NCBI RefSeq assembly: GCF_002259605.1 | Contig: NZ_MWWR01000015.1 | Coordinates: 1-42,715, forward strand | Origin: Pseudoscardovia radai | Lineage (GTDB): Bacteria > Actinomycetota > Actinomycetes > Actinomycetales > Bifidobacteriaceae | Reading direction: 5' to 3' | Length of the DNA stretch: 42,715 nucleotides | In this document: positions 17,882 through 25,943 of the stretch, piece by piece | How the letters are laid out: each line of letters starts with the position of its first letter | How positions within the stretch are numbered: the first letter of the stretch is position 1 | Made by a program: the position numbers and the translations under genes | Notes under the pieces: model-generated | Seen by the model: the letters and a program-made list of their open reading frames with translations, nothing else | Databases searched by the model: none | Told to the model about the DNA's origin: nothing

Positions 17882-18370
17882 GTAAACTGGTGTTATGTGT
17901 TCGATATCGTTGGAATTCCAAGGCTTTACGCTCACTCAAGCGTTCTGCTGACTGAGGTTTGCGTGGGTGAGAAACGTTTTTGGAATCACGATTGCTGAGA
18001 AGTGTTCGATATCCGCGGCTGCGCGACACGCCGATAAAGGAATTTTGGCGATTGTCTGAAATCCGGACTCATTTTCGCTGTGGGTAAAAATTCGGAGAAA
18101 TTCGGGTTCCGATGTCGCTTCCAATTTGACAAACGAATCCAAAGTGCTATAGCCGCTAATTTACGTGGAATTCAGTACTCTTGAGGGGCTGAGGTACGAA
18201 AATCGCATAAAAGGCAATGAGAAGATACGATTTCGATAATGTTATTGGGCGCATATCGTCGATGAGCGCACGTGGGATGTGGAGGCGCCTGGCAGCGGCT
18301 GGTTCGCCCAAGGAGCGGAGACCCAGGCCGTCGCCGGGGAACGGTGGGCTTGATCCGAATGGCGATTCAT
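17882..18370. other. Gene-free, relatively A+T-rich stretch
   Basis: No convincing coding region. The only open frame of note (17936-18142, minus, TTG start, 68 codons) has no ribosome-binding site and no recognisable motif. Base composition is clearly lower in G+C than the flanking genes. Runs such as CGATTTTTTAAT and ACGAAAATCGCATAAAA occur. It may be relic DNA or regulatory. Confidence 0.5.
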
Positions 18371-18452
18371 AACAGTGTGATGGTTTGCGGACAAAAATCG
18401 GGTTCTTGGGCATGAAAATCGTGGAATTCTGTCCGAAAGCCATCACATTGTT
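18371..18452. repeat. Palindromic intergenic repeat, copy 3
   Basis: Left arm AACAGTGTGATGGTTTGCGG (18371 on) and right arm GTCCGAAAGCCATCACATTG (18431 on), inverted, about 40 bases apart. The interior AAAATCGTGGA is shared with copy 1. Confidence 0.82.
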
Positions 18453-18513
18453 TCCGGAGAGAGTGCCGGGCGGCGGGAACAAGGAGCGGGGAATGGGGAG
18501 CGGGGAACGCTGC

Positions 18514-18541
18514 AAAAAGAAAAGCCCGGCAATCGCCGGGC
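18514..18541 (-). terminator. Terminator downstream of tRNA-Thr
   Basis: A 7-bp stem GCCCGGC / GCCGGGC with a 4-nt loop, followed on the minus strand by TTTTCTTTTT. It starts 3 bases after the tRNA 3' end. Confidence 0.9.
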
Positions 18542-18543
18542 GA

Positions 18544-18620
18544 TGGAGCCTCCTGTCAGGTTCGAACTGACGACCTGCCGCTTACAAGGCGGCCGCTCTG
18601 GCCAACTGAGCTAAGGAGGC
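18544..18620 (-). tRNA. tRNA-Thr (anticodon TGT)
   Basis: 77 nt including an encoded CCA. Acceptor stem GCCTCCT / AGGAGGC with discriminator T. D-arm AGCTCAGTTGG, anticodon loop CTTGTAA (anticodon TGT, reads ACA), and T-arm GTTCGAA loop are all present. It has its own terminator. Confidence 0.96.
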
Positions 18621-18754
18621 ATCAACCCATCAAGCATAACTCACGCCACGGCCATCTCGCGCCACACTGCGCCATTGGCCCTATTCGCTCCATTCGCTCC
18701 ATTCGCGCCGTGCCGCATCGTGCTGTGCCTCGGTTCGCATGGCCGATACGCAAA

Positions 18755-18785
18755 GGGCTCCGGATGCCGAAGCATTCCGGAGCCC
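18755..18785 (-). terminator. Hairpin terminator after the DsbA-like gene
   Basis: Stem GGGCTCCGG / CCGGAGCCC extended by ATGC pairing with one bulge, followed on the minus strand by CTTTGC. It lies about 65 bases past the stop at 18850. Confidence 0.65.
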
Positions 18786-18849
18786 GTCGAATCGCGGTGC
18801 GGTACATGGGTCAGTCGCCCCGTGCCGCCCCGCATCGCCTCGCGTCGCC

Positions 18850-19923
18850 CTACTTGCTCGAACTGCTCGAGCTGCTCGCCGAATCGCTCGAGCTCAGGTA
18901 ATTCGCGCCCACCAGCGGCGCACCGTCCGAGCCGATTGACGGCATCACGTTGGTGCCCACGTTGGACTCGTCCAGACCGATCGCCTGGAGGATGAGCTGC
19001 GCGTAGTCGGAGCTCGTGAGCTCGACCAGGTTCCAGAAATAGCCGTTGATGATAATCGTCGGCGTAGTCATGGAGCCCTTGTTGTTGCCCTCCACGTTCT
19101 TCGTGATCGCGCGATGCGGCGTGTACGTGTGCATCGCGTCAACCCACTCGATATACGTGCCGTCGGTGCAGTGCGACGCCACATCCGCGGTCACGCCCGC
19201 GTCCGTGGCCACCTGCTGGATATCCGCGTCGGACACGGCCTTGTAGTTGGTTTCGGACGGCTGGAAGTCCTCGGCGTACAGGCCCTTGATGAAGTCCAGC
19301 ACATGCTCCGGATCGTTCTCGGCCACATACGCGATGGCGGCCGCGGCGCGCGTCGGGTACTGGTCGGTGGTCAGCTGGTCGAGGAATCCGTTCGGGTGGA
19401 TCTCGAGGTTGATCTGCCCGGCCTTGACCATGGTCTCGAGCTCGGTGTCGATCTTGCGGTTCAGCGAGCCGCAGCCCGGGCACAGCGGGTCGAAGTATTC
19501 CTCGATGGTCGGCGCGCCGTCGATCTTCTGGTAATCGTAGTTCTTCGTAATCACGAAGCCGCCCTGGTCGGTGGCGTGGCTCGGGATGTTCTGGACGGTT
19601 TTCAGCGTCTCCTGCAGCGTGGCGTACGCGGACTGCTCCTCGCTGGCCTGTGCGGCGGTGTCGGTGGTTTTCGACGAGTTCTTGTTCCAGATGATGATCC
19701 CGGCGATAAGCGCGACGACGACGATAAGCGCCGCCACGGCGAGGATGAGCGAGCGGGTGCGGCGCTCGCGGGCCTCCTGCTCCTGGCGCTGGCGCGCGGC
19801 CTCGGCGGCCTTGGCGCGCTGCGCTGCGCGGCGTCGGGTACGGCTGTTGCCCGGCTTGGATGCGGGCTTGGGCGCGGAGTCGCCGCCGTTCTGCTGGGAA
19901 TTATTGGAATCTTGCGTCGTCAT
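18850..19923 (-). CDS. DsbA-family thioredoxin-like membrane-anchored protein
   Basis: 357 residues. A basic, Arg/Ala-rich N-terminus (about 25-57) precedes one membrane helix (58-79), and a thioredoxin-fold domain faces outside. The active site is C148-P-G-C151 (DPLCPGCGSLN), inside a DsbA_4-like domain with its helical insertion. The end is Ser-rich. It should act as an extracytoplasmic disulfide oxidoreductase. The track frame is longer, but the ATG at 19923 has an AAGGGA site 5 bases upstream and begins a typical charged N-terminus. The leader AAGGGATGTTATG is identical to that of dcd. It lies downstream of the kinase gene on the same strand but has its own probable promoter. Confidence 0.88.
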   Translation of the reverse strand: MTTQDSNNSQQNGGDSAPKPASKPGNSRTRRRAAQRAKAAEAARQRQEQEARERRTRSLILAVAALIVVVALIAGIIIWNKNSSKTTDTAAQASEEQSAYATLQETLKTVQNIPSHATDQGGFVITKNYDYQKIDGAPTIEEYFDPLCPGCGSLNRKIDTELETMVKAGQINLEIHPNGFLDQLTTDQYPTRAAAAIAYVAENDPEHVLDFIKGLYAEDFQPSETNYKAVSDADIQQVATDAGVTADVASHCTDGTYIEWVDAMHTYTPHRAITKNVEGNNKGSMTTPTIIINGYFWNLVELTSSDYAQLILQAIGLDESNVGTNVMPSIGSDGAPLVGANYLSSSDSASSSSSSSK

Positions 19924-19993
19924 AACATCCCTTAATCTAGGCTCCGATCGGCGCGGATCCGTTGTGTTGCGCCGTGGGTGGTTTCGAATCCTC

Positions 19994-20013
19994 ACTATAA
20001 TAGAGGGCCTCTA
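19994..20013 (-). promoter_or_regulatory. Promoter and small palindrome upstream of the DsbA-like gene
   Basis: A TATAGT -10 on the minus strand (19994-19999), immediately preceded by the palindrome TAGAGGGCCTCTA (20001-20013). The palindrome sits between -10 and -35, where a repressor could bind. Confidence 0.45.
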
Positions 20014-20078
20014 AGAGGGCATCCTGTGAGTTCGGTGGGTGCTGGGGGAAGAAATACGATGGCGCGGCTGGCTTCGCT

Positions 20079-22577
20079 TCACGCGACGGTCAGGGGCGCC
20101 CAGCTGATGGGGATGCCCGCGGCGACCGCGATGGCGAGGATGGCGGTGACGACGCCCCAGACGATGAGCGCGATATGCGAATGGTCGGCGATCTGCGGAT
20201 CCACGGCGCCGGAGGCCCCTTCGCCGCGCCGCACGCACAGCGTTCCGAGCCCGATCCGCGTCATCGTGGTGAAACGTCTGAGCGGCTTGACGATGTGCGT
20301 TCCCATAAGCCCCATGCCCCAGGCGGCGGCGCCCGCGACGGCCAGCCACACCGCGTCGGTGGTATTCGATTCGCCGATGGCGACGGGCATCGTAGCAGTG
20401 TCCGACAGATGGATGCCGATGGCATTGCCGGTCGCGTCGAGCGCCGGCCCGGAGGCGATGCATGACATGACGGCGACGGTGAGGAAAATTGCTTCGAACA
20501 ATACGATTCCCGCGGCGCTGACGGCCAGCCCCTGGAGCAAATGCCACGGGGCCGCCACGACGTCGAGCGCCTTGTCGGCCGGCTGGGTGTGGCCGCCGCG
20601 CTTGGCCTCGCGCGTGAACCGCGCGTGCAGCGCGAAGCCGGCGGTGGTGAACGCCACGAGCAGCGCCGGGCCGATGATGGCGGCGAGGCCGGGGAATGGC
20701 ATGGACAGCACGCCGAGCGTGGCGCCGATGAACAGCGCGGGCGCCGTGCCGTGCAGCGAGAAGGCGTTCGACCACGCGTCGATGTAATGCGCCATGTCGA
20801 AGGGGGCGCCGTCCGACGATGCCTCCGCCGACGATGCGTCGCCGGACTGGCTGGCCCCGTCGTCTCCGGCTCCGTCGGTCGATTCGCCCGCTCCGTCCGA
20901 GGCGTGTCCGGCGGATTGGTCGGCGTCGGAGCCGTCTGCGGAAGGCGGCGGGGGAGGTATGAGTCCGGAGATGCGGCGCGTATGTGCGAGGCCGGGCTCG
21001 CCATCCCCGGTGCCGTCGGCCGTATCGCCCTCGTTGGCCCCGTCTGCGCGCAGGTTTTCGAGGGCGAGGGGAGTGGGGGCGTCCGCGCGCAGCGGCGCGG
21101 CCCCGAACGATGGCATGGTTGGCGCGGGCGGATCAAGAACCTCCGTTGCGGCCTGCGACGGGTCGAACGGGGCCATGACGCGTGTCTCGGCGTCGGGGTC
21201 GGCGCGGCGCGCCGAATTGGAGAATCCTGCGCCGCCGAAACTGCCGTTGGGGGAACCGGGGCGGGCAAAGCTCGACCACAAAGTGACTGCTTCACGCGAC
21301 ACGCCTGAGCTATCAGGCGTGTCGCCGTCAGTCTCGGCATTGGTGCCGTAATCGTAATCGTCAAAATCGCCGTTCAGCAGCTTCTGGATCTGCTCCGCCT
21401 TGTCGGCCGCGCGGCGCCGCGCGGCCTCCGCCTCCTCGCCCGTGGGCATGGCCATGGTGCGCGCGGCGTCGCGCCATTGCCCACGCGCCCCGTCATGAGT
21501 GGAAAAGCTTGCGGAAAAAGGGGGCACCACCCCCGCGTTCTCCTGCACGGTGGAATTGCCCGCCGCCGGAGGAAGGGAAGAATTGGAGCCGCGCGACACG
21601 CCTGAACCTTCAGGCGTGTCGGTGTTCTTGTAACCAGCGGTGCCGGAGGCGCCGCCATCCGCGTCGGAAAGATGCTTGTGCGGCAGAACCGGATACGACG
21701 GCGGCTCCGCGGCCGATGCCGTGCGCGCCGCGCCCATCGTGGCGTCCGCGACGATGGCATCCAGCAGCTCGCGCGCGCTGCAGCGACGCATGCGGTCGGG
21801 GCTCAGCGCCGAGCGCATGGCATTCGTCGTATGCGGCCCCAGGCCCACCAGATTCGCGTGTCCCGAAGCCTCGCGTTCCAGAACCGTCATCAGCGGCTTC
21901 GTGCCGAAGATAGGGCGCCCCGTGCCGGCGAAGGCCAGCACCGACGCGACGCTCCACCAATCCGTGGCCTCGTCTGCTTCCGATCCGTTGATGATCTCCG
22001 GCGCGATGAACCCCGGCGTGCCCATGACCATACCGGTGCGCGTCACATGGCTTTCGCCCTCGCCCATGGCGATGCCGAAATCCACGAGCACGGGGCCGGA
22101 ATCGGCGATCATGACGTTGCTGGGCTTGATGTCGCGGTGGATGATGCCCGCCGCGTGCACGGCGTCCACCGCGTCGATGAGACGCTGCGCCAGATGCATG
22201 AGGTCGACCGGCTCGTAACGGCCGTTCGTGGCGACGTCCTCGGCCAGGTTCATGCCTTCGATGAGTTCGGTCACGATGAAGGCGAGGGAATCGTCCAGCT
22301 CCATGTCCACGATGCGGCACACGCCCGGATGGTTGACACGGCGCAGCGCGGCGCCCTCGCGGCGCAGACGCTCGCGCGCCACCTCCTGCTCGTGGTCCGA
22401 CACGCCGCCGCGCGTGGCGGCGAGGGAATCGCGCAGGATCTTCATGGCGAACACGTTGCCGCCGCCGTCCTGCACGCGCCACACCGAGCCCATGCCGCCG
22501 CCGCCCAAGGGCGACATGAGCATATAGCCGCCTACGATCTGCCCCGGCTGCAGGTTCAGCATGGAGATGTCGGACAT
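20079..22577 (-). CDS. Ser/Thr protein kinase with C-terminal multi-pass membrane domain
   Basis: 832 residues. The N-terminal Hanks-type kinase domain (about 15-280) is complete: GGGGMGSV loop (25-32), Lys46 (FAMKIL), H147-R148-D149 with KPSN, D166-F167-G168, and the GTPGFIAPE activation end. A ~330-residue low-complexity cytoplasmic linker follows, then four to five membrane helices (about 610-832), with no PASTA or other sensor domain. It is therefore an active kinase, unlike the pseudokinase at 1924-4218. Substrates are unknown. The ATG at 22577 is preferred over the upstream one because an AGGGAAGA site precedes it. Two near-identical palindromic DNA repeats lie in the linker and encode DTPxxSGVSR. 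It is divergent from the ABC ATPase gene. Confidence 0.9.
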   Translation of the reverse strand: MSDISMLNLQPGQIVGGYMLMSPLGGGGMGSVWRVQDGGGNVFAMKILRDSLAATRGGVSDHEQEVARERLRREGAALRRVNHPGVCRIVDMELDDSLAFIVTELIEGMNLAEDVATNGRYEPVDLMHLAQRLIDAVDAVHAAGIIHRDIKPSNVMIADSGPVLVDFGIAMGEGESHVTRTGMVMGTPGFIAPEIINGSEADEATDWWSVASVLAFAGTGRPIFGTKPLMTVLEREASGHANLVGLGPHTTNAMRSALSPDRMRRCSARELLDAIVADATMGAARTASAAEPPSYPVLPHKHLSDADGGASGTAGYKNTDTPEGSGVSRGSNSSLPPAAGNSTVQENAGVVPPFSASFSTHDGARGQWRDAARTMAMPTGEEAEAARRRAADKAEQIQKLLNGDFDDYDYGTNAETDGDTPDSSGVSREAVTLWSSFARPGSPNGSFGGAGFSNSARRADPDAETRVMAPFDPSQAATEVLDPPAPTMPSFGAAPLRADAPTPLALENLRADGANEGDTADGTGDGEPGLAHTRRISGLIPPPPPSADGSDADQSAGHASDGAGESTDGAGDDGASQSGDASSAEASSDGAPFDMAHYIDAWSNAFSLHGTAPALFIGATLGVLSMPFPGLAAIIGPALLVAFTTAGFALHARFTREAKRGGHTQPADKALDVVAAPWHLLQGLAVSAAGIVLFEAIFLTVAVMSCIASGPALDATGNAIGIHLSDTATMPVAIGESNTTDAVWLAVAGAAAWGMGLMGTHIVKPLRRFTTMTRIGLGTLCVRRGEGASGAVDPQIADHSHIALIVWGVVTAILAIAVAAGIPISWAPLTVA
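21296..21325. repeat. Intragenic palindrome in the kinase linker, copy 1
   Basis: 13-bp perfect arms GCGACACGCCTGA / TCAGGCGTGTCGC with a 4-base loop, inside the coding region. The near-identical second copy lies about 300 bases away. Confidence 0.85.
21594..21621. repeat. Intragenic palindrome in the kinase linker, copy 2
   Basis: 12-bp perfect arms CGACACGCCTGA / TCAGGCGTGTCG with a 4-base loop of different sequence from copy 1. The arms are conserved and the loop is not. Confidence 0.85.
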
Positions 22578-22747
22578 ACTCGATTCTTCCCTAGGCGTTC
22601 GCGGCACGCGGTGGCGGCGCGGACGTGACGATACGAACGGTATCCATTATGGACTGCCGCGGCGCCCGGCGGGGCGCGACGCGTCCATTGTGCGGAGGTT
22701 TTCACAAGGAATCCTCCGGAAACCACGATTTGTACGCGGCTTGTGTG

Positions 22748-22753
22748 TATACT
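22748..22753 (+). promoter_or_regulatory. -10 element and long leader of the sugar ABC ATPase gene
   Basis: TATACT with no clear -35 at standard spacing. The start would give a leader of about 130 bases before the ATG at 22894. A CGGAGG ... CCTCCG inverted pair (about 22694-22718) lies upstream and could be an operator. Confidence 0.5.
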
Positions 22754-22893
22754 ACCTTCAGGCTCAACGGAGAGTACATCTCACGGAACCTTCGGGACCA
22801 AGCTCCGAAGCTGGAACAGCGGAACCGAATAAGACAACAACCAACCTTCCACTCGGATCGTTCGGCACGTACCTGCCGATGAAAGGAACAGAT

Positions 22894-24024
22894 ATGTCAT
22901 CTAGGGTCGTTTTCGATCACGTCACCCGTATCTACCCGGGCAACGACAAGCCGTCCGTCGACGACTTGAACCTCACCATCGAACCCGCTGAGTTCCTCGT
23001 CCTCGTTGGTCCTTCCGGCTGCGGCAAGTCCACGACTCTGCGCATGCTCGCCGGCCTCGAGGAGGTCAACAAGGGCCACATCTACATCGACGACAAGGAC
23101 GTCACGAATGTGCAGGCCAAGGACCGCGACATCGCCATGGTGTTCCAGAACTACGCCCTGTACCCGCATATGACCGTTCGCGAGAACATGGGCTTCGCCC
23201 TGAAGATCGCGGGCGTCGACAAGGCTGAGATCAACAAGCGCGTCGAAGAGGCCGCCAAGATCCTCGACCTGACCGAGTTCCTCGAGCGCAAGCCGAAGGC
23301 TCTGTCTGGTGGTCAGCGTCAGCGCGTCGCCATGGGCCGCGCCATCGTGCGTAAGCCGAAGGTGTTCCTCATGGATGAGCCGCTGTCGAACCTCGACGCC
23401 AAGCTCCGTGTGCAGACCCGTACGCAGATCGCCGCCCTGCAGCGCAAGCTCCAGGTCACGACCCTGTACGTGACGCACGACCAGACCGAGGCCCTGACGA
23501 TGGGCGACCGCATCGCCGTCATCAAGCTCGGCGTCCTGCAGCAGGTCGGCGCCCCGACCGAGCTGTACGATCGCCCGGCGAACGTGTTCGTCGCGGGCTT
23601 CATCGGCTCCCCGTCCATGAACATCAGCACGCACCCGGTGGTCAACGGCATGGCCATGGTCGGCGACGACGCCATCACGCTTCCGTCGCAGGCCGTCTCC
23701 AAGCTGACGCCGGAGGACGGCAACAAGATCGTCCTCGGCTTCCGCCCGGAGGATGCGCGCCTCGTCGGCCCGGATGAGGCCGAGGCCTTCCAGCTCAAGG
23801 TCGTGAACGTCGAGGATCTCGGTTCCGACGGCTACATCTACGGCAACATCATGACCGACGGCTCCGCCGCCGAGAGCGCGACGCTGATGTCTGACCAGAA
23901 CAAGATGACCACGATTCGCGTCAACCCGCGTCAGCTCCCGATGCCGGGCGCCGTCGTGCGTGTCCAGATCGACCCGGCGAAGATGCATCTCTTCGCTCCG
24001 TCGACCGAAGAGCGTCTCAACTAA
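22894..24024 (+). CDS. msmK: Sugar ABC transporter ATP-binding protein (MsmK/UgpC type)
   Basis: 376 residues. Energises carbohydrate ABC importers. Walker A GPSGCGKSTT, Q-loop FQNYALYPHMTV, signature LSGGQRQRVAMGRA, Walker B VFLMDEPLSNLDA and the switch His (YVTHDQTEA) are all present. The C-terminal OB-like regulatory domain (about 240-376) is typical of the MalK/MsmK/UgpC group. No permease or binding-protein gene is adjacent, so it is an orphan ATPase that probably serves several importers; this is established for MsmK homologues and inferred here. The ATG at 22894 has AAAGGA 7 bases upstream; the track frame runs further upstream without support. Codon choice is strongly biased to C/G-ending codons, in keeping with high expression. 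A strong terminator follows. Confidence 0.93.
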   Translation: MSSRVVFDHVTRIYPGNDKPSVDDLNLTIEPAEFLVLVGPSGCGKSTTLRMLAGLEEVNKGHIYIDDKDVTNVQAKDRDIAMVFQNYALYPHMTVRENMGFALKIAGVDKAEINKRVEEAAKILDLTEFLERKPKALSGGQRQRVAMGRAIVRKPKVFLMDEPLSNLDAKLRVQTRTQIAALQRKLQVTTLYVTHDQTEALTMGDRIAVIKLGVLQQVGAPTELYDRPANVFVAGFIGSPSMNISTHPVVNGMAMVGDDAITLPSQAVSKLTPEDGNKIVLGFRPEDARLVGPDEAEAFQLKVVNVEDLGSDGYIYGNIMTDGSAAESATLMSDQNKMTTIRVNPRQLPMPGAVVRVQIDPAKMHLFAPSTEERLN

Positions 24025-24049
24025 TCCAGACTGGTTTATGGGTTAAGGT

Positions 24050-24080
24050 GGGCCGGCCGCTTCTGCGGCCGGCCCATTTT
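24050..24080 (+). terminator. Terminator of the sugar ABC ATPase gene
   Basis: An 11-bp perfect GC stem GGGCCGGCCGC / GCGGCCGGCCC with TTCT loop, then ATTTT. Confidence 0.92.
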
Positions 24081-24341
24081 GCGCCTTTCGCCGTGGTGTC
24101 GGAGCTTCCCCGGCTCTTCCCACGGTCGCACGGCACGGCCGTGCAGCCTTGCAATCCCGAGAAATCCCATCGTATTCGTGTTCCGCCTGCGCCTGCGCCC
24201 GTGCTGTGCCGCGCCCGCGCCTGCGCCTGCGCCTGCATGCCGCGCACACCGAGCCCGCGCACACTGCACGCGCCGCGCCATCCGCGCAGCTTCTGCACAA
24301 CGCGGCCCTGCGTGTTGCGGGCGGACGGAACGCGGATGAAT

Positions 24342-24347
24342 TATCGT
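24342..24347 (+). promoter_or_regulatory. -10 element of a leaderless promoter for the DUF4032 gene
   Basis: TATCGT (TANNNT class) ends 6 bases before the ATG at 24354, so the mRNA probably starts at the initiation codon. The preceding 24081-24341 contains only repeated GCCTGC-type sequence and no gene. Confidence 0.5.
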
Positions 24348-24353
24348 TAAGGC

Positions 24354-25892
24354 ATGGATATGACACCGATTGATCCTCGAATCGTCAATGCAACATCCGT
24401 CAAGGCCTCCGATGCCGAAGACCAGACCAACAATCCCGAGGCCGAGCCGAAATCCCTCACCATCACCTCCGCGAGCTCGGATCCCAAGATGTTCACGCTG
24501 CCGTGGGACCAGCCGCTGGCCACCTGGCCCGACGACCTCCTCGTCAACCTGCCGCGAGGCATCTCCCGCCACGTCGTGCGCTTCGTGCGCGTCGGCGGGC
24601 ATATCTACGCCATGAAGGAGATCACGCGCCCCGTGGCCGAGCGCGAGTACGAGACGCTGCGCCAGCTCGAGAAGCTCGACGTGCCCGCGGTCAAGCCGAT
24701 CGCCGTCGTCACCGGGCGCCACAAGCCCGACGGCGAGGAGCTCGAGGCCATGCTCGTGACCGAGCACCTCAAGTTCTCGCTGCCGTACCGCGCCCTGTTC
24801 GCCCGCAACCTGCGCGACGACACCGCCCAGCGCCTTATCGACGCGCTCGCCGTGCTTCTGGTGCGCCTGCACCTCATCGGCTTCTACTGGGGCGATGTGT
24901 CGCTCTCGAACGTGCTGTTCCTGCGTGACGCCGACGAATTCTCCGCGTTCCTCGTGGATGCCGAGACCGGCGAGATGTACCCCAAGCTCACCGACGGCCA
25001 GCGCGAATACGATATCGACCTGGCGCGCATGAACATCATCGGCGAGCTGATGGACCTCAACTCCGGCAACCTGCTGCCGGGCGGCGTGGACGAGATCGAG
25101 GTCGGTAACCGCCTCGTGGACCGCTATCACTCGCTGTGGAGCGCGCTGACCGACGTCTCCACCTTCAAGCCCGACGAGATGTGGCGCATCGAGAAGCGCG
25201 TCAACAAGCTCAACGAGCTCGGCTTCGACGTGGACGAGCTCGAGGTCAAGACCACGCCGGACGGCAGCAAGGTCAACGTGCGCCCGCGCGTGGTGGACGC
25301 CGGCTACGCATCGCGCAAGCTGCTGCGCCTGACCGGCCTCGACGTGCAGGAGAACCAGGCGCGCCGCCTGCTCAACGACCTCGAGGCGTACCGCATGAGC
25401 ACGTGGCGTCAGAACGAGGACCTCGAAATCGTGGCGACGGACTGGATGCGCGAGGTGTTCGAACCCACCGTGCGTATGATCCCGCCCGAGTATCGCTCGC
25501 AGATCGAGCCCGCGCAGTTCTTCCACGAGGTGCTGACGCACCGCTGGTACCTGGGCGAGAAGATGGGCCACGATGTTCCCATGCAGGTGGCCACGCAGAG
25601 CTATATCGACCAGTACCTCAAGGATTACCGCATCGACACGCAGGTGATGCGCGCCATCAACATGGATGCCGACGCCGGCGTGATCGACGACGAGAAGACG
25701 TACGGCGACAATTCCGATATCACCGGGGAGAACGGGAAGGATGGTGCCGGTGCCGGTGCTGGTGCCGGTGCCGGTGCGGGCGGCGCGGGTGCCGGCAACG
25801 GCGCGGTTATCGACGCCGACTACGACGATGACGACCAGGACGCCAGTGTCTGGTCACAGGATGTCAGCGGCCGCGATTCCGAATCGCACTGA
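24354..25892 (+). CDS. DUF4032 protein with kinase-like fold
   Basis: 512 residues. The N-terminal half looks like a lipopolysaccharide-kinase/RIO-like fold. It has a Lys in the VAIK-like position (YAMKE, Lys88), a catalytic-loop-like GDVSLSN (Asp181, Asn186) and an FLVDAETGE in the metal-binding position. The DUF4032 C-terminal region (about 235-420) follows. Key polar residues are retained, so it could be an active kinase; the substrate is unknown. The C-terminus is a Gly-Ala repeat encoded by GGTGCC-type codons (25741-25800) and an acidic Asp run. The start has a leaderless promoter and no Shine-Dalgarno sequence. It is widespread in Actinobacteria with no settled function. Confidence 0.88.
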   Translation: MDMTPIDPRIVNATSVKASDAEDQTNNPEAEPKSLTITSASSDPKMFTLPWDQPLATWPDDLLVNLPRGISRHVVRFVRVGGHIYAMKEITRPVAEREYETLRQLEKLDVPAVKPIAVVTGRHKPDGEELEAMLVTEHLKFSLPYRALFARNLRDDTAQRLIDALAVLLVRLHLIGFYWGDVSLSNVLFLRDADEFSAFLVDAETGEMYPKLTDGQREYDIDLARMNIIGELMDLNSGNLLPGGVDEIEVGNRLVDRYHSLWSALTDVSTFKPDEMWRIEKRVNKLNELGFDVDELEVKTTPDGSKVNVRPRVVDAGYASRKLLRLTGLDVQENQARRLLNDLEAYRMSTWRQNEDLEIVATDWMREVFEPTVRMIPPEYRSQIEPAQFFHEVLTHRWYLGEKMGHDVPMQVATQSYIDQYLKDYRIDTQVMRAINMDADAGVIDDEKTYGDNSDITGENGKDGAGAGAGAGAGAGGAGAGNGAVIDADYDDDDQDASVWSQDVSGRDSESH

Positions 25893-25900
25893 TTGATTCC

Positions 25901-25930
25901 GGACTCGGTGCCCGCTCCGGCACCGAGTCC
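25901..25930. terminator. Bidirectional hairpin between DUF4032 and rlmB
   Basis: A 12-bp perfect stem GGACTCGGTGCC / GGCACCGAGTCC with a 6-nt loop in the 51-base convergent gap. Neither strand has a real T-run, so it may be a structural barrier rather than a canonical terminator. Confidence 0.6.
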
Positions 25931-25943
25931 GTGCCTGCTCCAT

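Noticed and set aside
17936..18142. 68-codon minus-strand frame with TTG start
   Set aside because: Composition is not absurd, but no Shine-Dalgarno, no leaderless -10 and no family resemblance; kept only as a note.
22561..22893. Longer N-terminus for the sugar ABC ATPase
   Set aside because: The upstream frame overlaps the divergent kinase start and promoter, while AAAGGA precedes the ATG at 22894 and the ABC domain starts there.
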